Assembly (NCBI GenBank): GCA_035578175.1
Contig: JAQMRL010000006.1
Span: 63,590,501 to 63,654,500 of the forward strand
Direction of reading: 5' to 3'
Length of the DNA: 64,000 bases
Source: Catonia carolina
Taxonomy: Eukaryota > Arthropoda > Insecta > Hemiptera > Achilidae
Part shown: positions 10,410-20,041 of the stretch, in pieces
Numbering within the stretch: the stretch's first letter is position 1
Layout: every line of letters begins with the position of its first letter
The notes under the pieces: generated by a model
What the model was told of the DNA's origin: nothing
Database searches by the model: none
What the model saw: only the letters and a program-made list of their open reading frames with translations
Translations under genes and position numbers: made by a program

Positions 10410-10656
10410 TTTGGGATTGAAAGGGTTAATTAAGAACAGGAAGCAACCTCTTGACCCAATGAACTGAGGATGATATCTATGGCTTGTATATGAAGTTAGT
10501 CTTGTACACTAAGGCCGAACATTCTTGAAAGAGTATGGTTAATTTAATTCCAAACATCAATTAACTCTTAATTTGAATTTAAAATTTTCCATAAAACTTG
10601 CTACCACCGTATTTGTATTAGTTTGCGTAACAAAAATATCATTATTTAAAAAAAAA

Positions 10657-11569
10657 TCTGGTGTGAAACACTCACACGACTTTCTCTTTCCTATACAAAT
10701 AATGAACAATATAACCTAATATTAGTAAAAACATTAGAAATAAACAAAAAACCAACCTCAAAAACATAACCTTATTTTAATCATGAGTGAATGATGCAAA
10801 ATGAAAATCAACCTGTTTGGCTTAAAAATACAGAAAATCACTTTTACGCTAAACTAAGCTCTGTAGAGAAAAATGCTCTCAATAAAAGTTGTAGATCTTG
10901 TAATTTCCTATAAATCTGATTATAATTTTTTATTGTAAAATGCATAATAAGGCTGAAATCTTAAAAAATCGATTTTTTCATGTTTTCATGAGAAAAAAAC
11001 AGAAAATTGCTAATTACCGATAAACTAAGCATTATACAAAGAAATTTTTCAAATAAAAGTTGTGGGATTTTAAATTCTCTACATTTTTTGTTTTATACAT
11101 TTTTACGATAAAGTGCATATTAAAGTCAGAAACTGAAAAAAAAACAATTTTTTTACGTGAAAACAGCCTCTCCTAGAATTTCAGCAGACATGGTGCCTAC
11201 CCTATCTTGTAGAGCATAAAAAATGTAATAAATAAGGCGATTTTAAAAAAAAATTTTGGAAACGTTTTTGAGAAAATCGCAAAAAAGTGAAAAATTACAC
11301 GAATAAATTACTACTTCCAGTTGACCGATTTTGATGAAAATATTCGTGTCGGTAGTAGTATATAACTTAAGTTACAAGTTCGTACGATGTTCCATTCTTG
11401 AGATATTCTGTTCACACTCACACATACACACAGACCAATCGCTAAAAACATGTTTTTTCTGTTCAGGAGGTCTGAAAAGTGTAGATCCAGTGAAAACTTG
11501 ATTTTGAAAAATTGTCATGAAAACAATACTGTCCTTCTTATTTTTGACATAGGCAAGAGAATATAAAAA
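10657..11569 (+). repeat. Family A element, copy 3
   Basis: It runs from TCTGGTGTGAAACACTCACA to GGCAAGAGAATATAAAAA. It is more diverged than copy 2, with several small deletions. The CA-rich block is interrupted (CACACTCACACATACACACA at about 11413). Confidence 0.85.
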
Positions 11570-12005
11570 TTTCTTCCATGAGGTGTCTGATGGCTGGTGA
11601 CAATCCTGAGAAGTTACATTGTATGATGACTTAACTCTGGGTGTTCCTCCCTCATAATGGGATCATGCCCACTTAGCTTTCATTAGAAAGCTACTCATAA
11701 AGCGAAATCGAATGATACTATTTTTATTTCCAGATTGCAACTTTGATTTCTGGAATTTCAGTTTTTGGTCACTTCTGGTTGAAACCAGAATTTCAAACTC
11801 AAAGATTTCTGTATCTACTATTTAAGACTAATTAAATGACACAATTTTTGATTCTAAATTTTGATTTTGATTTAGTCAAAACTGGAAATCCAATCCAGGC
11901 CCACTAACTTTTTATATAGGTTACAAATTCAAAAACCATTTGTTGCTATCTCTTGTAGCATTGACAACTGGATTTGACGGACAGACATCGGAAAATGTTG
12001 TGTTG
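11570..12005. other. Unclassified repeat fragment
   Basis: About 11715-11800 matches, in inverted orientation, 61655-61745; shared words are CCAGAAGTG and CAGAAATCAAAG (reverse strand), and AAATAAAA. No ends are visible. The remainder holds nothing recognisable. Confidence 0.4.
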
Positions 12006-12281
12006 ATTAGGTCAACTACTGAAAAGGCTGGTTTGAAACTCTAGAGGTTTTACTAACAAAACGAGGGTTGAGGTGGTTTACTATTGCCTTCCTCACAGAG
12101 TACGAAAGTAACCTATGCATATCAGCATGCCAAGCCCTCTGAAAAGCATTTATTTTTCACTCTGCAAATGACACCTTCACTTCATTCACCACCGGGTCTG
12201 GCTGTATAATGAAATTCATTACTCTCAGAGGAGATAACTCAGTAGTGTCTTTTACACCTTTATCTCTTCTGTTTGTAAATA

Positions 12282-13594
12282 CGAGGTGTGTTCAAAAAGT
12301 AACGGAATTTTTAAATTTCGCGGGTTTGGCTAGTCCGATTGTAAAAATTTTGTTTTTATTATGTTGGTACACATGCCCCTGACGTACGATAAAATTTTCA
12401 ACAATATTCATTGCTTAGTTCTTAAGTGGAAGCCGCTAAGGTTAGACGTGTTTTTCGAGCACGGCTATTTTTGTTTGTTAAAAAAAATGGATCAAAGAAT
12501 TTGTATTAAATTTTGCGTGAAAAATGAAAAAAAAAGTGTGTGAAATGTTAACAAAGGCATATGGTGAGTCTGCTATGAGTAAAACAAGGATTTACGAGTG
12601 GTATAAGCGTTTCCAAGATGGCCGCGAAAACGTTGAAGATGACGAACGACCCGGATGCCCAAGCACATCAACAACCGATGAAAATGTGAAAAATGTGAAA
12701 GAAATGGTTATGAACGATCGCCGAATCACAATCAGAGAAGTCAGTGATGATGTTGGCATATCGATTGGCTCATGCCATGAAATTTTTTTCGGATGTTTTG
12801 GGTATGAAACGTGTGGCAGCAAAATTTGTTCCAAAATTGTTGAATTTTGAACAAAAACAGCGGCGAATGGAAGTTGCTCAGGAGTCACTAAATGAAGTCG
12901 ACAATGATGCGGACCTACTCAAACGTGTTATAACAGGTGACGAAACATGGGTTTACGGATACGATGTCGAAACTAAGGCTCAATCGTCCCAGTGGAGGCA
13001 TCTGGATCGCCAAGACCGAAAAAGGTTCGACAAGTGCGGTCGAATGTGAAGGTTATGCTAACTGTGTTCTTCGATTTTAATGGCATAGTGCATCATGAAT
13101 TCTTGCCACAAGGTCAAACAATCAATAAGGAGCACTACTTACAAGTTCAACGCCGTTTGCGTGAAGCAATCCGAAAAAAACGCCCAGATTTGTGGCAAAA
13201 CAATTCATGGCTTTTGCACCACGATAATGCACCTGCTCACACTTCATTGCTTGTTCGTGAATTTTTGGCCAAAAACAAAACTGTAACGATGCCCCAGCCT
13301 CCATATTCGCCAGACATGGCTCCATGTGACTTTTTTCTATTTCCAAAAATAAAGAGAACATTAAAAGGCCGTCGTTTTACAAGCATAGATGACATTAAAA
13401 GCGAATCGGTGAAAGAGCTAAAAGCTATCACAAAGATCGAGTTTCAGAAGTGTTTCGAGGATTGGAAAAAGCGTTGGCACAAGTGTATTGCATGCGAAGG
13501 GGACTACTTTGAAGGCGACAATATTAATGTAGATGAATAAATAAATATTTTTTTCGAAAAACAAAAATTCCCGTTCTTTTTTGAACAAACCTCG
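12282..13594 (+). mobile_element. mariner DD34D transposon, full-length but inactivated
   Basis: It is flanked by TA. The ends are CGAGGTGTGTTCAAAAAGTA and (reverse) CGAGGTTTGTTCAAAAAAGA. The coding region (about 12520-13540) needs two frame changes, near 12780 and 13000-13020. Landmarks: YEWYKRFQDGRENVEDDERP, VITGDETWVYGYD (Asp1), LLHHDNAPAH (Asp2), PPYSPDMAPCDFF (Asp3, 34 residues after Asp2), then WHKCIACEGDYFEGD. All three catalytic Asp survive; only the frame is broken. It resembles the degenerate copy at 58290-59406. Confidence 0.92.
12524..13540 (+). pseudogene. mariner transposase pseudogene
   Basis: This is the transposase of the element at 12282-13594. The N-terminal helix-turn-helix part is in frame 2 to about 12780. 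The middle part, with WVYGYD and KAQSSQWRH, is in another frame to about 13010. The C-terminal part from SPRPKKVRQVRSNVK to INVDE is in a third, ending in TAA at 13540. Total length with frames restored would be near the usual 345 residues. It is inactive as it stands. Confidence 0.9.
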
Positions 13595-13654
13595 TAGTTC
13601 AGTCGTATAAGTGGCTGATGACGTGATAAGAAACAACTTATATTTTAAGCATTT

Positions 13655-13870
13655 TTTACTACAGAGCTTAGTTTAGCATCAATTAGTGGTTTCCTGTAAT
13701 ATTTTTAAGTCGAACAGTGGTTGATTTTCATTTTGCGTCATTCACTCATGACTAAAATTATTTTAGATTTTTCATTTTACATTGTCTACTAATGATTCAA
13801 TATAGGTTATGTAGTTTTATTTACATTGGCAAGAGAAAGTCGTTTGAGGTTTTCACACCATATTCTTTAT
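13655..13870 (-). repeat. Family A fragment (5' third, inverted)
   Basis: It has the words CTACAGAGCTTAGTTTAGC, TTCACTCATGACTAAAATT, GGCAAGAGAAAGTCG and TTTTCACACCA, in the order expected for the 5' end of family A on the minus strand. Confidence 0.75.
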
Positions 13871-13895
13871 TTGTATTGTTATAATATTAATTATT

Positions 13896-14708
13896 GCCCA
13901 TAACAAGCAGGTGGAGAGTTAAATTATTTGCACTCAAATCTGCTAGTTTCAGAGCTACAAAAAAAATTGTTGTTTTTTTTTATCACATGGTCAGCCATGA
14001 CCATAATGACAGAAGCATTTAACAACAGAAGAGGTACAAATGTAAATGTAGTCAGAGTTATCTCCTCTGAGAGTAATGAATTTCATTATACAGCCAGACC
14101 CTGCGGTGAATGAAGTTACGTGTCATTTGCAGGGTGGAAGTAGATGCTTTTCAGAGGGCCCGGTATGCTGATAAGAATACTTTTCCACTCAGTGAGGAAG
14201 GCAATGGTAAACCACTTCACTCCTTGTTTTACTTTGTAAAGCCTCTAGAGCAGAGGTTCCCAAACTGTGTGCCACGGCACTTCAGTGTGCCGCGGAACTC
14301 AAGGAAAATAAATTAAATTTAAACGGTCCAACAAAATAATGCCTAGCTGATGACTAAGAAATAACTTTTATGACGCCGGCATTTCAAAATCAGTTCACCG
14401 CTATGATAAGTGTCTTAATTTGTTTGGTGATTATGTAGAAAAATAGCATTTTAGTTGCACTTTCAAATGTATATAATAAAATTTTTTTCTTGTACTTAGT
14501 TTTTATTTATATCAAAACATGACAGACTTTCTGGACTGCCCTCGTATGATATAAGTACGTTTATATCAAGTACTTAAGCTTAATCAATGGCATAAAGTAA
14601 TAGGTGTGCCGCGGCTATTGGCCGTTTTTTTTTTGTAGTGTGCCGCGAGAAAAAATAGTTTGGGAAACACTGCTCTAGAGGTTCAAACCAGCCTTTTGGC
14701 TTATGACC
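13896..14708 (-). mobile_element. Family C retroposon (inverted), split by a hAT MITE
   Basis: It reads as the reverse complement of the consensus from CCCATAACAAGCAGGTGGAG through GAGTAATGAATTTCATTA and AAGGCAATGGTAAACCAC to GCCTCTAGAG, then resumes after the insertion with AGGTTCAAACCAGCC and stops at about 14708. Confidence 0.8.
14251..14672. mobile_element. hAT-type MITE with perfect 8-bp target duplication
   Basis: The ends are CAGAGGTTCCCAAACTGTG and (reverse) CAGTGTTTCCCAAACTATT. The duplication CTCTAGAG lies at 14243-14250 and 14673-14680. Both ends carry GTGCCGCG/CGCGGCAC words subterminally. The 422-bp body has no coding capacity. The 8-bp TSD and CAG(N)GTTCCCAAAC ends place it in hAT. 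Confidence 0.93.
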
Positions 14709-15399
14709 TTAACTACAACAATATTAGTTAATTTTTTAATATTATGGTATATTTCTAGGCAATTGTACGCCCTTATCTTATCAGGTTATATTTGTCACTC
14801 TTTCTATAAAATGCAGTATTTCAAAAATACTGATTCATATCCTTTCTCTAGTATGTGTAGTCTTCTGTTAAGTATACATGATCATATTTCATTGCTAGTG
14901 TTTGACATGACTCATTTGTTGACTCAGTACTCATGTATTGCATGTGTATATTATAGACATAATGATATTAGGATATAATATAAACTAAAAAATATCGACT
15001 AATATAAACTGTATTGTAGTTAGTATTTGATTTAATACTCTTCTGTTATAATTTATTTTCTATATTTTTAATTGCAGTTTAAAACTATCGTAGACTAAAT
15101 AAAATAACTACTTTATTTATTATACTTTAACCTTTATCTGTCGAATAGCCAATTATTTATATTGTTGTCAAATGATGATTTGTTTTTTTTTAAATTAACA
15201 TTATTTGCAATCAGTTTTTAAAAAATAAATTATAAACAAATCTTTTAAAATTTACAAATCACAAGTTGAGGCCTCATTACCCTGAGTACCTCTCATTATA
15301 TCAATTACTCATGTGTTAAAAGAGAAAATTACGATGTAGAAAGATATTTACATTTTACAACATGGAATACTTTTCACTATAATTTTTGTACATTTAAAC

Positions 15400-15700
15400 T
15401 CTTTCAGACAAGTCCAAAACATGGTAACGTTTCAGGCGCCTAACTTCTTCTGCTTTGTTTAGAAGATTTATGGCTAATTCATTTTCATGACTTTCAAGTC
15501 TTGCCTGATATTTTCTATTAAAATGCCTGACTTGTCCATTACATCAGGAAGGTTGCAATAATGTTGTATTTCTGCATTCCTTGCAAATCATGGCGCTTGT
15601 TATAGCCCGAAGAACCTTATTCTGGAACCTTTGAATTACCTCTCTGTTACTTCTGCTGGTAGTTTCCAAAGTTGAACTGCGTACAACCAAACTGGTTACA
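15400..15700 (-). pseudogene. Jockey-type LINE fragment (RT C-terminus)
   Basis: Minus-strand pieces read YAVQLWKLPAE, EVIQRFQNKVLRAITSAMI, then FNRKYQARLESHENELAI, NLLNKAEEVRRLKRYHVLDL. IQRFQNKVLRxI and RRYQxRLxxHxNxxA..LL....RRLKR are signature words of the Jockey clade C-terminus. It is degenerate, with stops. Confidence 0.75.
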
Positions 15701-16077
15701 AAATGTTACTTAAATAATAGAAATGCAATGGAATATTTGATTTTGAACACTAACTCAATTTTGATAAAAATTGACATGTGTGGTTTCTCAAAAAAGTAAT
15801 TCAGTTATAAAGATAACATTAATTATTAAAAGTTTTACTAACTTTAAAAACAAAAAAAAAGTATTTTCCTTTTCTTGGTTGATGAGCTCTGCTGTTCCAC
15901 ACGTTTAGACCAATCAGAACGTTTGCCAGCGTTGTCAGATTTGTAGCATGTCATTATATACTACATTTAAGTAGATTTTATTAAAAATTTATTTATATAT
16001 ATTTTTGAATGAAATATTTTTAAATTATAAAATTAAAGAAAACAGAAGTATCTAAATTTTAATACATAATAAAAGTT

Positions 16078-16468
16078 CAAAAATAAATCTTTATAATGCA
16101 TCCTGCAGTTTGAAATATTTCTATTTCATATAATGAATTAATATAATAATTTCACTAACCTTCTTTTTAAACTGCGCCACCTTTATTTTATTCCTACTTA
16201 CCCGTGTTTCGGTGGATCCACCATCATCAGAGTAAATGAAAAATTGAAACTAAAATTTTTTTTCATTTATTTAAAATTTACAGAAGATGATACATCTTCA
16301 GTCACTTTTATAAAAAAAAAAAAAAAAAAAAATTTAGTTTCAATTTTTCATTTACTCTGATGATGGTGGATCCACCGAAACACGGGTAAGTAGGAATAAA
16401 ATAAAGGTGACGCAGTTTAAAAAGAAGGTTAGTGAAATTATTATATTAATTCATTATATGAAATAGAA
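16078..16468 (-). mobile_element. Penelope-like hairpin retroposon (family D), copy 2, 12-bp TSD
   Basis: It is flanked by ATAATAAAAGTT at 16066-16077 and 16469-16480. The tail end (CAAAAATAAATCTTTATAATG) is at the left and the start end (ATGAAATAGAA) at the right, so it is in reverse orientation. The right arm lacks its inner part, replaced by poly-A near 16312-16331. Hammerhead cores lie at 16193-16237 (minus) and 16351-16396 (plus, loop ACGG). Confidence 0.9.
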
Positions 16469-16539
16469 ATAATAAAAGTTGTTTTTTTTTTCTTAAAAGC
16501 CTCAAAGGACTACATAAGTTCATCAAACTAAAAAAAACT

Positions 16540-16740
16540 CATTTCAATTTTGTGCGGTTCAATTTTTCAGTTTTTGTAGTCCTTTCCTGATGATTCCCTC
16601 CTTGAACTTTCTCCAGTATTCCTTCAATCCATTCGATCTTCTCTGCTGTTCCTTGTCAGAATACACAACTTTCTGTCGTTTCGTTGGTTTCTGCTGTTCT
16701 AGTCTTGTGGTTGAAGACCAACAATAAAACAACAATAATA
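16540..16740 (-). pseudogene. LINE polymerase C-terminal fragment
   Basis: The minus-strand translation gives RLEQQKPTKRQKVVYSDKEQ, QQRRSNGLKEYWRKFKEG. This lysine-rich tail (SExRRR..ER(M/L)KEYW(R/K)) is frequent at the end of CR1/RTE-like insect LINE proteins. It is too short to classify. Confidence 0.5.
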
Positions 16741-17333
16741 GACCAACAGTAAAAGTTGTTTATAATAATAAAAATAATAAATCTCAGTGGATTAAAAATA
16801 ATAGGAAAATAAGAAAAACTAATGTAAACAGAATAATTATAAAATATGTATTAGAATCTGAATTGAGAATTAATAAAAAAGTGTTTATCTATTGCATTCT
16901 ATTAATGATTATATTTAAATATATAGCTATACAAGGAAGAAAAAATACATGATGTAAATGTTGTTGTGAAACTAATAATGAGTTTAAAAAAGCATTTTGC
17001 AGAATGCTACAGATTGTAACTGACAAACGTTACGCGCGCAAGCGTATAAGAGCCGCAATAGTTCACTCTCGTCTTGCATCTCATACTGAACACATCGATT
17101 ATAGAGTGCATTAACATGCAATACTTCATAATGTTATAATGAAGTGGCGAAAATAAAATCAGCTGGTCAAATAAAATCAGCTGGTCATAAACAGCTGACT
17201 GGTTAAATATAAAAACGAAGATAAATCTTTATAATGCATCCTGCAGTTTGAAATATTTCTATTTCATATAATGAATTAATATAATAATTTTACTAACCTT
17301 CTTTTTAAACTGCGTCACCTTTATTTTATTCTA

Positions 17334-17380
17334 TTCCTACTTACACGTGTTTCGGTGGATCCACCATCATCAGAGTAAAT
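17334..17380 (-). ncRNA. Hammerhead ribozyme motif, opposite arm
   Basis: This is the mirror image of the 17683-17728 motif on the minus strand: CTGATGA, GGTGGATCCACC, GAAAC, ACGT, GTA, AGTAGG. The two motifs face each other because the element is a palindrome; a read-through RNA on either strand contains one sense and one antisense ribozyme. Confidence 0.72.
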
Positions 17381-17682
17381 GAAAAATTGAAACTAAAAAT
17401 TTTTTTCATTTATTTAAAATTTACAGAAGATGATACATCTTCAGTCACTTATATAAAACTGATTTAAAATTAATTTATTTTAATTTATCCCTTCTCATAT
17501 TTACTGTAGATAGCAGCAGCAGTGAGGAAGTGATATTGACTGCTGCTGCTATCTACAGTAAATATGAGAAGGGATAAATTAAAATAAATTAATTTTAAAT
17601 CAGTTTTATATAAGTGACTGAAGATGTATCATCTTCTGTAAATTTTAAATAAATGAAAAAAAATTTTAGTTTCAATTTTTCA

Positions 17683-17728
17683 TTTACTCTGATGATGGTG
17701 GATCCACCGAAACACGTGTAAGTAGGAA
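17683..17728 (+). ncRNA. Hammerhead ribozyme motif (type I layout) in family D arm
   Basis: Order seen: stem I strand TTTACT; core CTGATGA (17689-17695); one extra T; stem II GGTG-GATC-CACC; GAA; A-C...G-T stem III with loop ACGT; GTA at the predicted cleavage site; stem I return strand AGTAGG (four Watson-Crick plus two G.T pairs). Known: minimal type I hammerheads with a very short stem III are found in Penelope-like elements and retrozymes. The extra T before stem II may weaken activity. Confidence 0.75.
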
Positions 17729-18519
17729 TAGAATAAAATAAAGGTGACGCAGTTTAAAAAGAAGGTTAGTGAAATTATTATATTAATTCATTATATGAAA
17801 TAGAAATAAAAACGAACGTTTCCATTGTTGGGACACGGCCACGGTTTGAATGGCTGACGTGTTAGTGGTCTAAATTGTACGGAAATTTTGTTACGGTGAA
17901 GTTTATTATTTTGTCAACAGACATTGTATTTAATGTGTAATTTGGTAAGGGATATTGTTTATTTTATTTTTAATAAATTGCGTGAATTGCATTGTTTTAA
18001 TTGTTTAATAACTAATTTTCATAAACTCATTATATTCATTGTTGTCGTTTGTAAAGGTTAGTTTTTCTTGTCAAATAATTTGTTAAAGAAATATAAATTA
18101 TGTGAACTAATTAAATTAAAGTTTACAATAATTTTACTTTACTATAACGAGTCGTAACAATAATATAATCAGCTGATTATATATTTATAGGTTATTATTG
18201 TTATTGAAGTACCAAAAAGATGGCTGATGAAATATTTAACAGAGCTGCAAGAGCAAGTATTGGCAACGTTGCTGGCAAGTCATTGGCTAGCTATAATGTG
18301 GGTAGGGGGCAATGCATACGTTCAGAGCTTACCAGCCTTGAAAAATAGTTTAAGTACTCAACAGTTTGTGTAATAGTGAAGGTCAATGTATGCCTCTGTT
18401 GTAATGTTTCGTCACAAACCTTTAAAGGGTTAATTTTGGAGATAATTTTCAAATCCTGGCTAAGTGAATGTAACCTGTGTAGAATAGCAGTCTATTATAC
18501 GTAGTATCGTTGTTCAAAT

Positions 18520-18849
18520 TTTTTTTTTTTTTTAATTCCTAATTTGTGTACGTTGCAATCTGTTCAATTTAGAACAATAAGCAACCCCATGACCCAGTGA
18601 GATGTGGATGATGTGTATGACGTGTAAATGAGGTGTAGTCTTGTACAGACCCAGGCCGACCATTCCTGAGAGAGTATGGTTAATTAAACCCCAACCATCA
18701 AAGTACACCGGTAACCACTGTCTAGTATTCAAATCCGTATAAAAGTAACTACCTTTACTAGGATTTGAACCAGGAACCTTCGTCTCTGAAAATCAGCTGT
18801 TAAACAGCTGATATTGGCGACCACTTTACCTCTAGACCAACCCGGTGGG
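18520..18849 (-). mobile_element. SINE family B, copy 2, 13-bp TSD
   Basis: It is flanked by perfect TCGTTGTTCAAAT at 18507-18519 and 18850-18862. The poly-A tail appears as T14 at the left. The tRNA-like head at the right reads ACCCACCGGGTTGGTCTAGA, with B box GGTTCAAATCC. Identity to copy 1 is high (about 90% by eye), so the family was active fairly recently. Confidence 0.92.
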
Positions 18850-18862
18850 TCGTTGTTCAAAT

Positions 18863-19742
18863 GACAAGGTTAAAGTCAATTGTTGGATTTTCAAAGAAAT
18901 ATTTAAAATAATAAATCACTAAACATCAGGATAAATAATTTCCAGTTATTATCTTAATATTTTATAGCAAGAGTTAAATACACGAAACTAAAATTTATTA
19001 AGAAATATTGAAGTGTAAATAATAATAATTCCAGAAGTCAAATAGTTCAACTTAATGAAAGTAAAGCTACTAAAAAACAAATGAATGTATAAATTTAAAT
19101 AATTTCAATTAAATAAATTTTATAAAAGGAAACTAAGATAACATCATGATTTTGAAATCAACAGATGGAATTTTTAAAAGAATTTTATAAATTTTATAAA
19201 AGGAAACTAAGATAACATCAAGATATAAACAAATTAAGAAACTGAATTCAATAACACAATGATTTTGAAATCAACAGATGGAGTTTTTAAAAGAATTAAT
19301 TAAAAACTATAAAACCAATTAATTGTAACAATGGTCCAGTCCCCCATTCGATCCTGGTCAATTGTACAAGGTGCATCTCCAAGAACTTCACAAACTTTGT
19401 AAATATATTTAAAAATTTTTCATTAAATCTGAGCTCATTCAATAATCATAAATTTATTTAAAGTACATTATAATTTCAATTCAATTCATTAAAAACTTAG
19501 CATTATAAAAAGTGTCATCATCAATCAATAAAATAAAATTCAATTTTAACAATCAATAATGTTTTTGTAATCCAAATTTTGTCAATTTTAAATTAAGTAG
19601 TTTCATAAACGTTAATTAAAAAATATAATTTAACTTAATCAAATTCAATTGTGTCTTTATTTATTTATTTCATTATTTACAGGCAATTTTATTGTGCCAA
19701 GGAAATTGCTAGTAGAATGTTTTTAATCTATTTTTGTTGCAG
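18863..19742. other. AT-rich end of intron 1 with a short tandem duplication
   Basis: A ~120-bp unit is duplicated: TATAAAAGGAAACTAAGATA at about 19121 and 19195, and TTTGAAATCAACAGATGGA at about 19150 and 19263. No gene or classified element was found. The interval closes with the exon 1 acceptor. Confidence 0.5.
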
Positions 19743-19759
19743 GATGACCTTATATTAAT

Positions 19760-19873
19760 ATGGCTGTGAAGCAAAACGATAAAGCTAGTTCTAGTGGATC
19801 AAATAATGATGTAGAACCTTTATTACAATCGACAAATGACGATGATGTTGAGGATACTGATGGTCATCAAAGG
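19760..19873 (+). CDS. CLCN7: ClC-7 exon 1 (residues 1-38)
   Basis: The start ATG at 19760 follows a short 5' leader; the earlier ATG at 19744 opens only a four-codon frame ending in TAA. It encodes MAVKQNDKASSSGS then NDVEPLLQST and an acidic tail, DDDVEDTDGHQR. EPLL is a candidate lysosomal dileucine signal. The donor is AGG|GTAAGT. The N-terminus is far shorter than the human one (about 40 residues less before the conserved KYESLDYD), as is common in insects. Confidence 0.85.
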
Positions 19874-20041
19874 GTAAGTAGCTATTTACTTGTAAGGTTA
19901 TAATTCACTCTGTTTTAACTTTTTCATTGCTGAATAGTTAAACAAAATTTTATCGCTGTGCTGATGGAGAAAATTGGGTACTTATGCATTAAACCGACCG
20001 CCATTCTCTGGTTAAATGTATTAAATTATCAAAATAAACTA

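Larger units (their letters stand above)
8886..10425. mobile_element. piggyBac-like MITE (TTAA target), itself interrupted by family A
   Basis: The element starts TTAA-CCCTTTCTAACCCA and ends TTGGGATTGAAAGGG-TTAA. TTAA duplication with CCC...GGG ends is the piggyBac hallmark. A second, uninterrupted copy lies inverted at 36708-37301. A tRNA-like stretch is carried inside (9010-9079). No transposase is encoded. Confidence 0.8.
8855..10570 (-). mobile_element. SINE family B, copy split by a nested piggyBac-like MITE
   Basis: The left part (to 8885) ends TTGCAATCTGTTTAA; the right part resumes at 10426 with TTAATTAAGAACAGGAAGCAA and continues to about 10565. Intact copies at 1254 and 18548 read straight across this point (TTGCAATCTGTTCAA(C/T)T(C/T)AGAAC), so the 1.54 kb between is an insertion. 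Confidence 0.85.
12006..13650 (+). mobile_element. Family C retroposon, copy split by mariner
   Basis: 12006-12281 and 13595-13650 together follow the family C consensus: GGCTGGTTTGAA, GAGGTTTTACT, CTCTGAAAAGCAT, AATGAAATTCATTACTCT, GAGGAGATAACTC, then TCAGTC...TGATAAGAAAC. A mariner sits at a TA between GTTTGTAAA and GTTCAGTC. Confidence 0.75.
17220..17805 (-). mobile_element. Penelope-like hairpin retroposon (family D), copy 3, near-perfect 267-bp palindrome, 11-bp TSD
   Basis: It is flanked by ATAAAAACGAA at 17209-17219 and 17806-17816. Arms 17257-17523 and 17539-17805 are inverted repeats around a 15-nt centre; by eye they are almost identical. A tail of about 37 nt beyond the palindrome is on the left. 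Head-to-head hammerhead motifs lie at 17334-17380 (minus) and 17683-17728 (plus). Confidence 0.92.
15870..18366 (+). repeat. Repeat E, copy 1, dispersed by later insertions
   Basis: Segments 15870-15952, about 17020-17170 and about 18186-18366 match, in order, the reverse complement of one continuous stretch at 60735-61140. Shared words: GAGCTCTGCTGTTCCA, CCAATCAGAAC, GTTCACTC, TGTCTTGCATC-type, AACATGCAATACTT and GGGGGCAATGCATACGTTCA. LINE debris and two family D elements separate the pieces. The class is unknown; CCAAT and Inr-like words make it look like a promoter-bearing element end. Confidence 0.6.

Noticed and set aside
17220..17805. Assembly artefact (inverted chimera) for the palindrome
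   Set aside because: Four independent copies have different arm lengths, distinct TSDs and sequence differences, which an artefact would not produce.
18221..18350. A ~43-codon frame (MADxI..RAxxAxIGxVAGKS...RGQCIRSEL) open in both copies of repeat E
   Set aside because: Between the copies about ten differences change the residue and only about two are silent, the pattern of neutral drift rather than protein constraint; kept as a repeat, not a gene.
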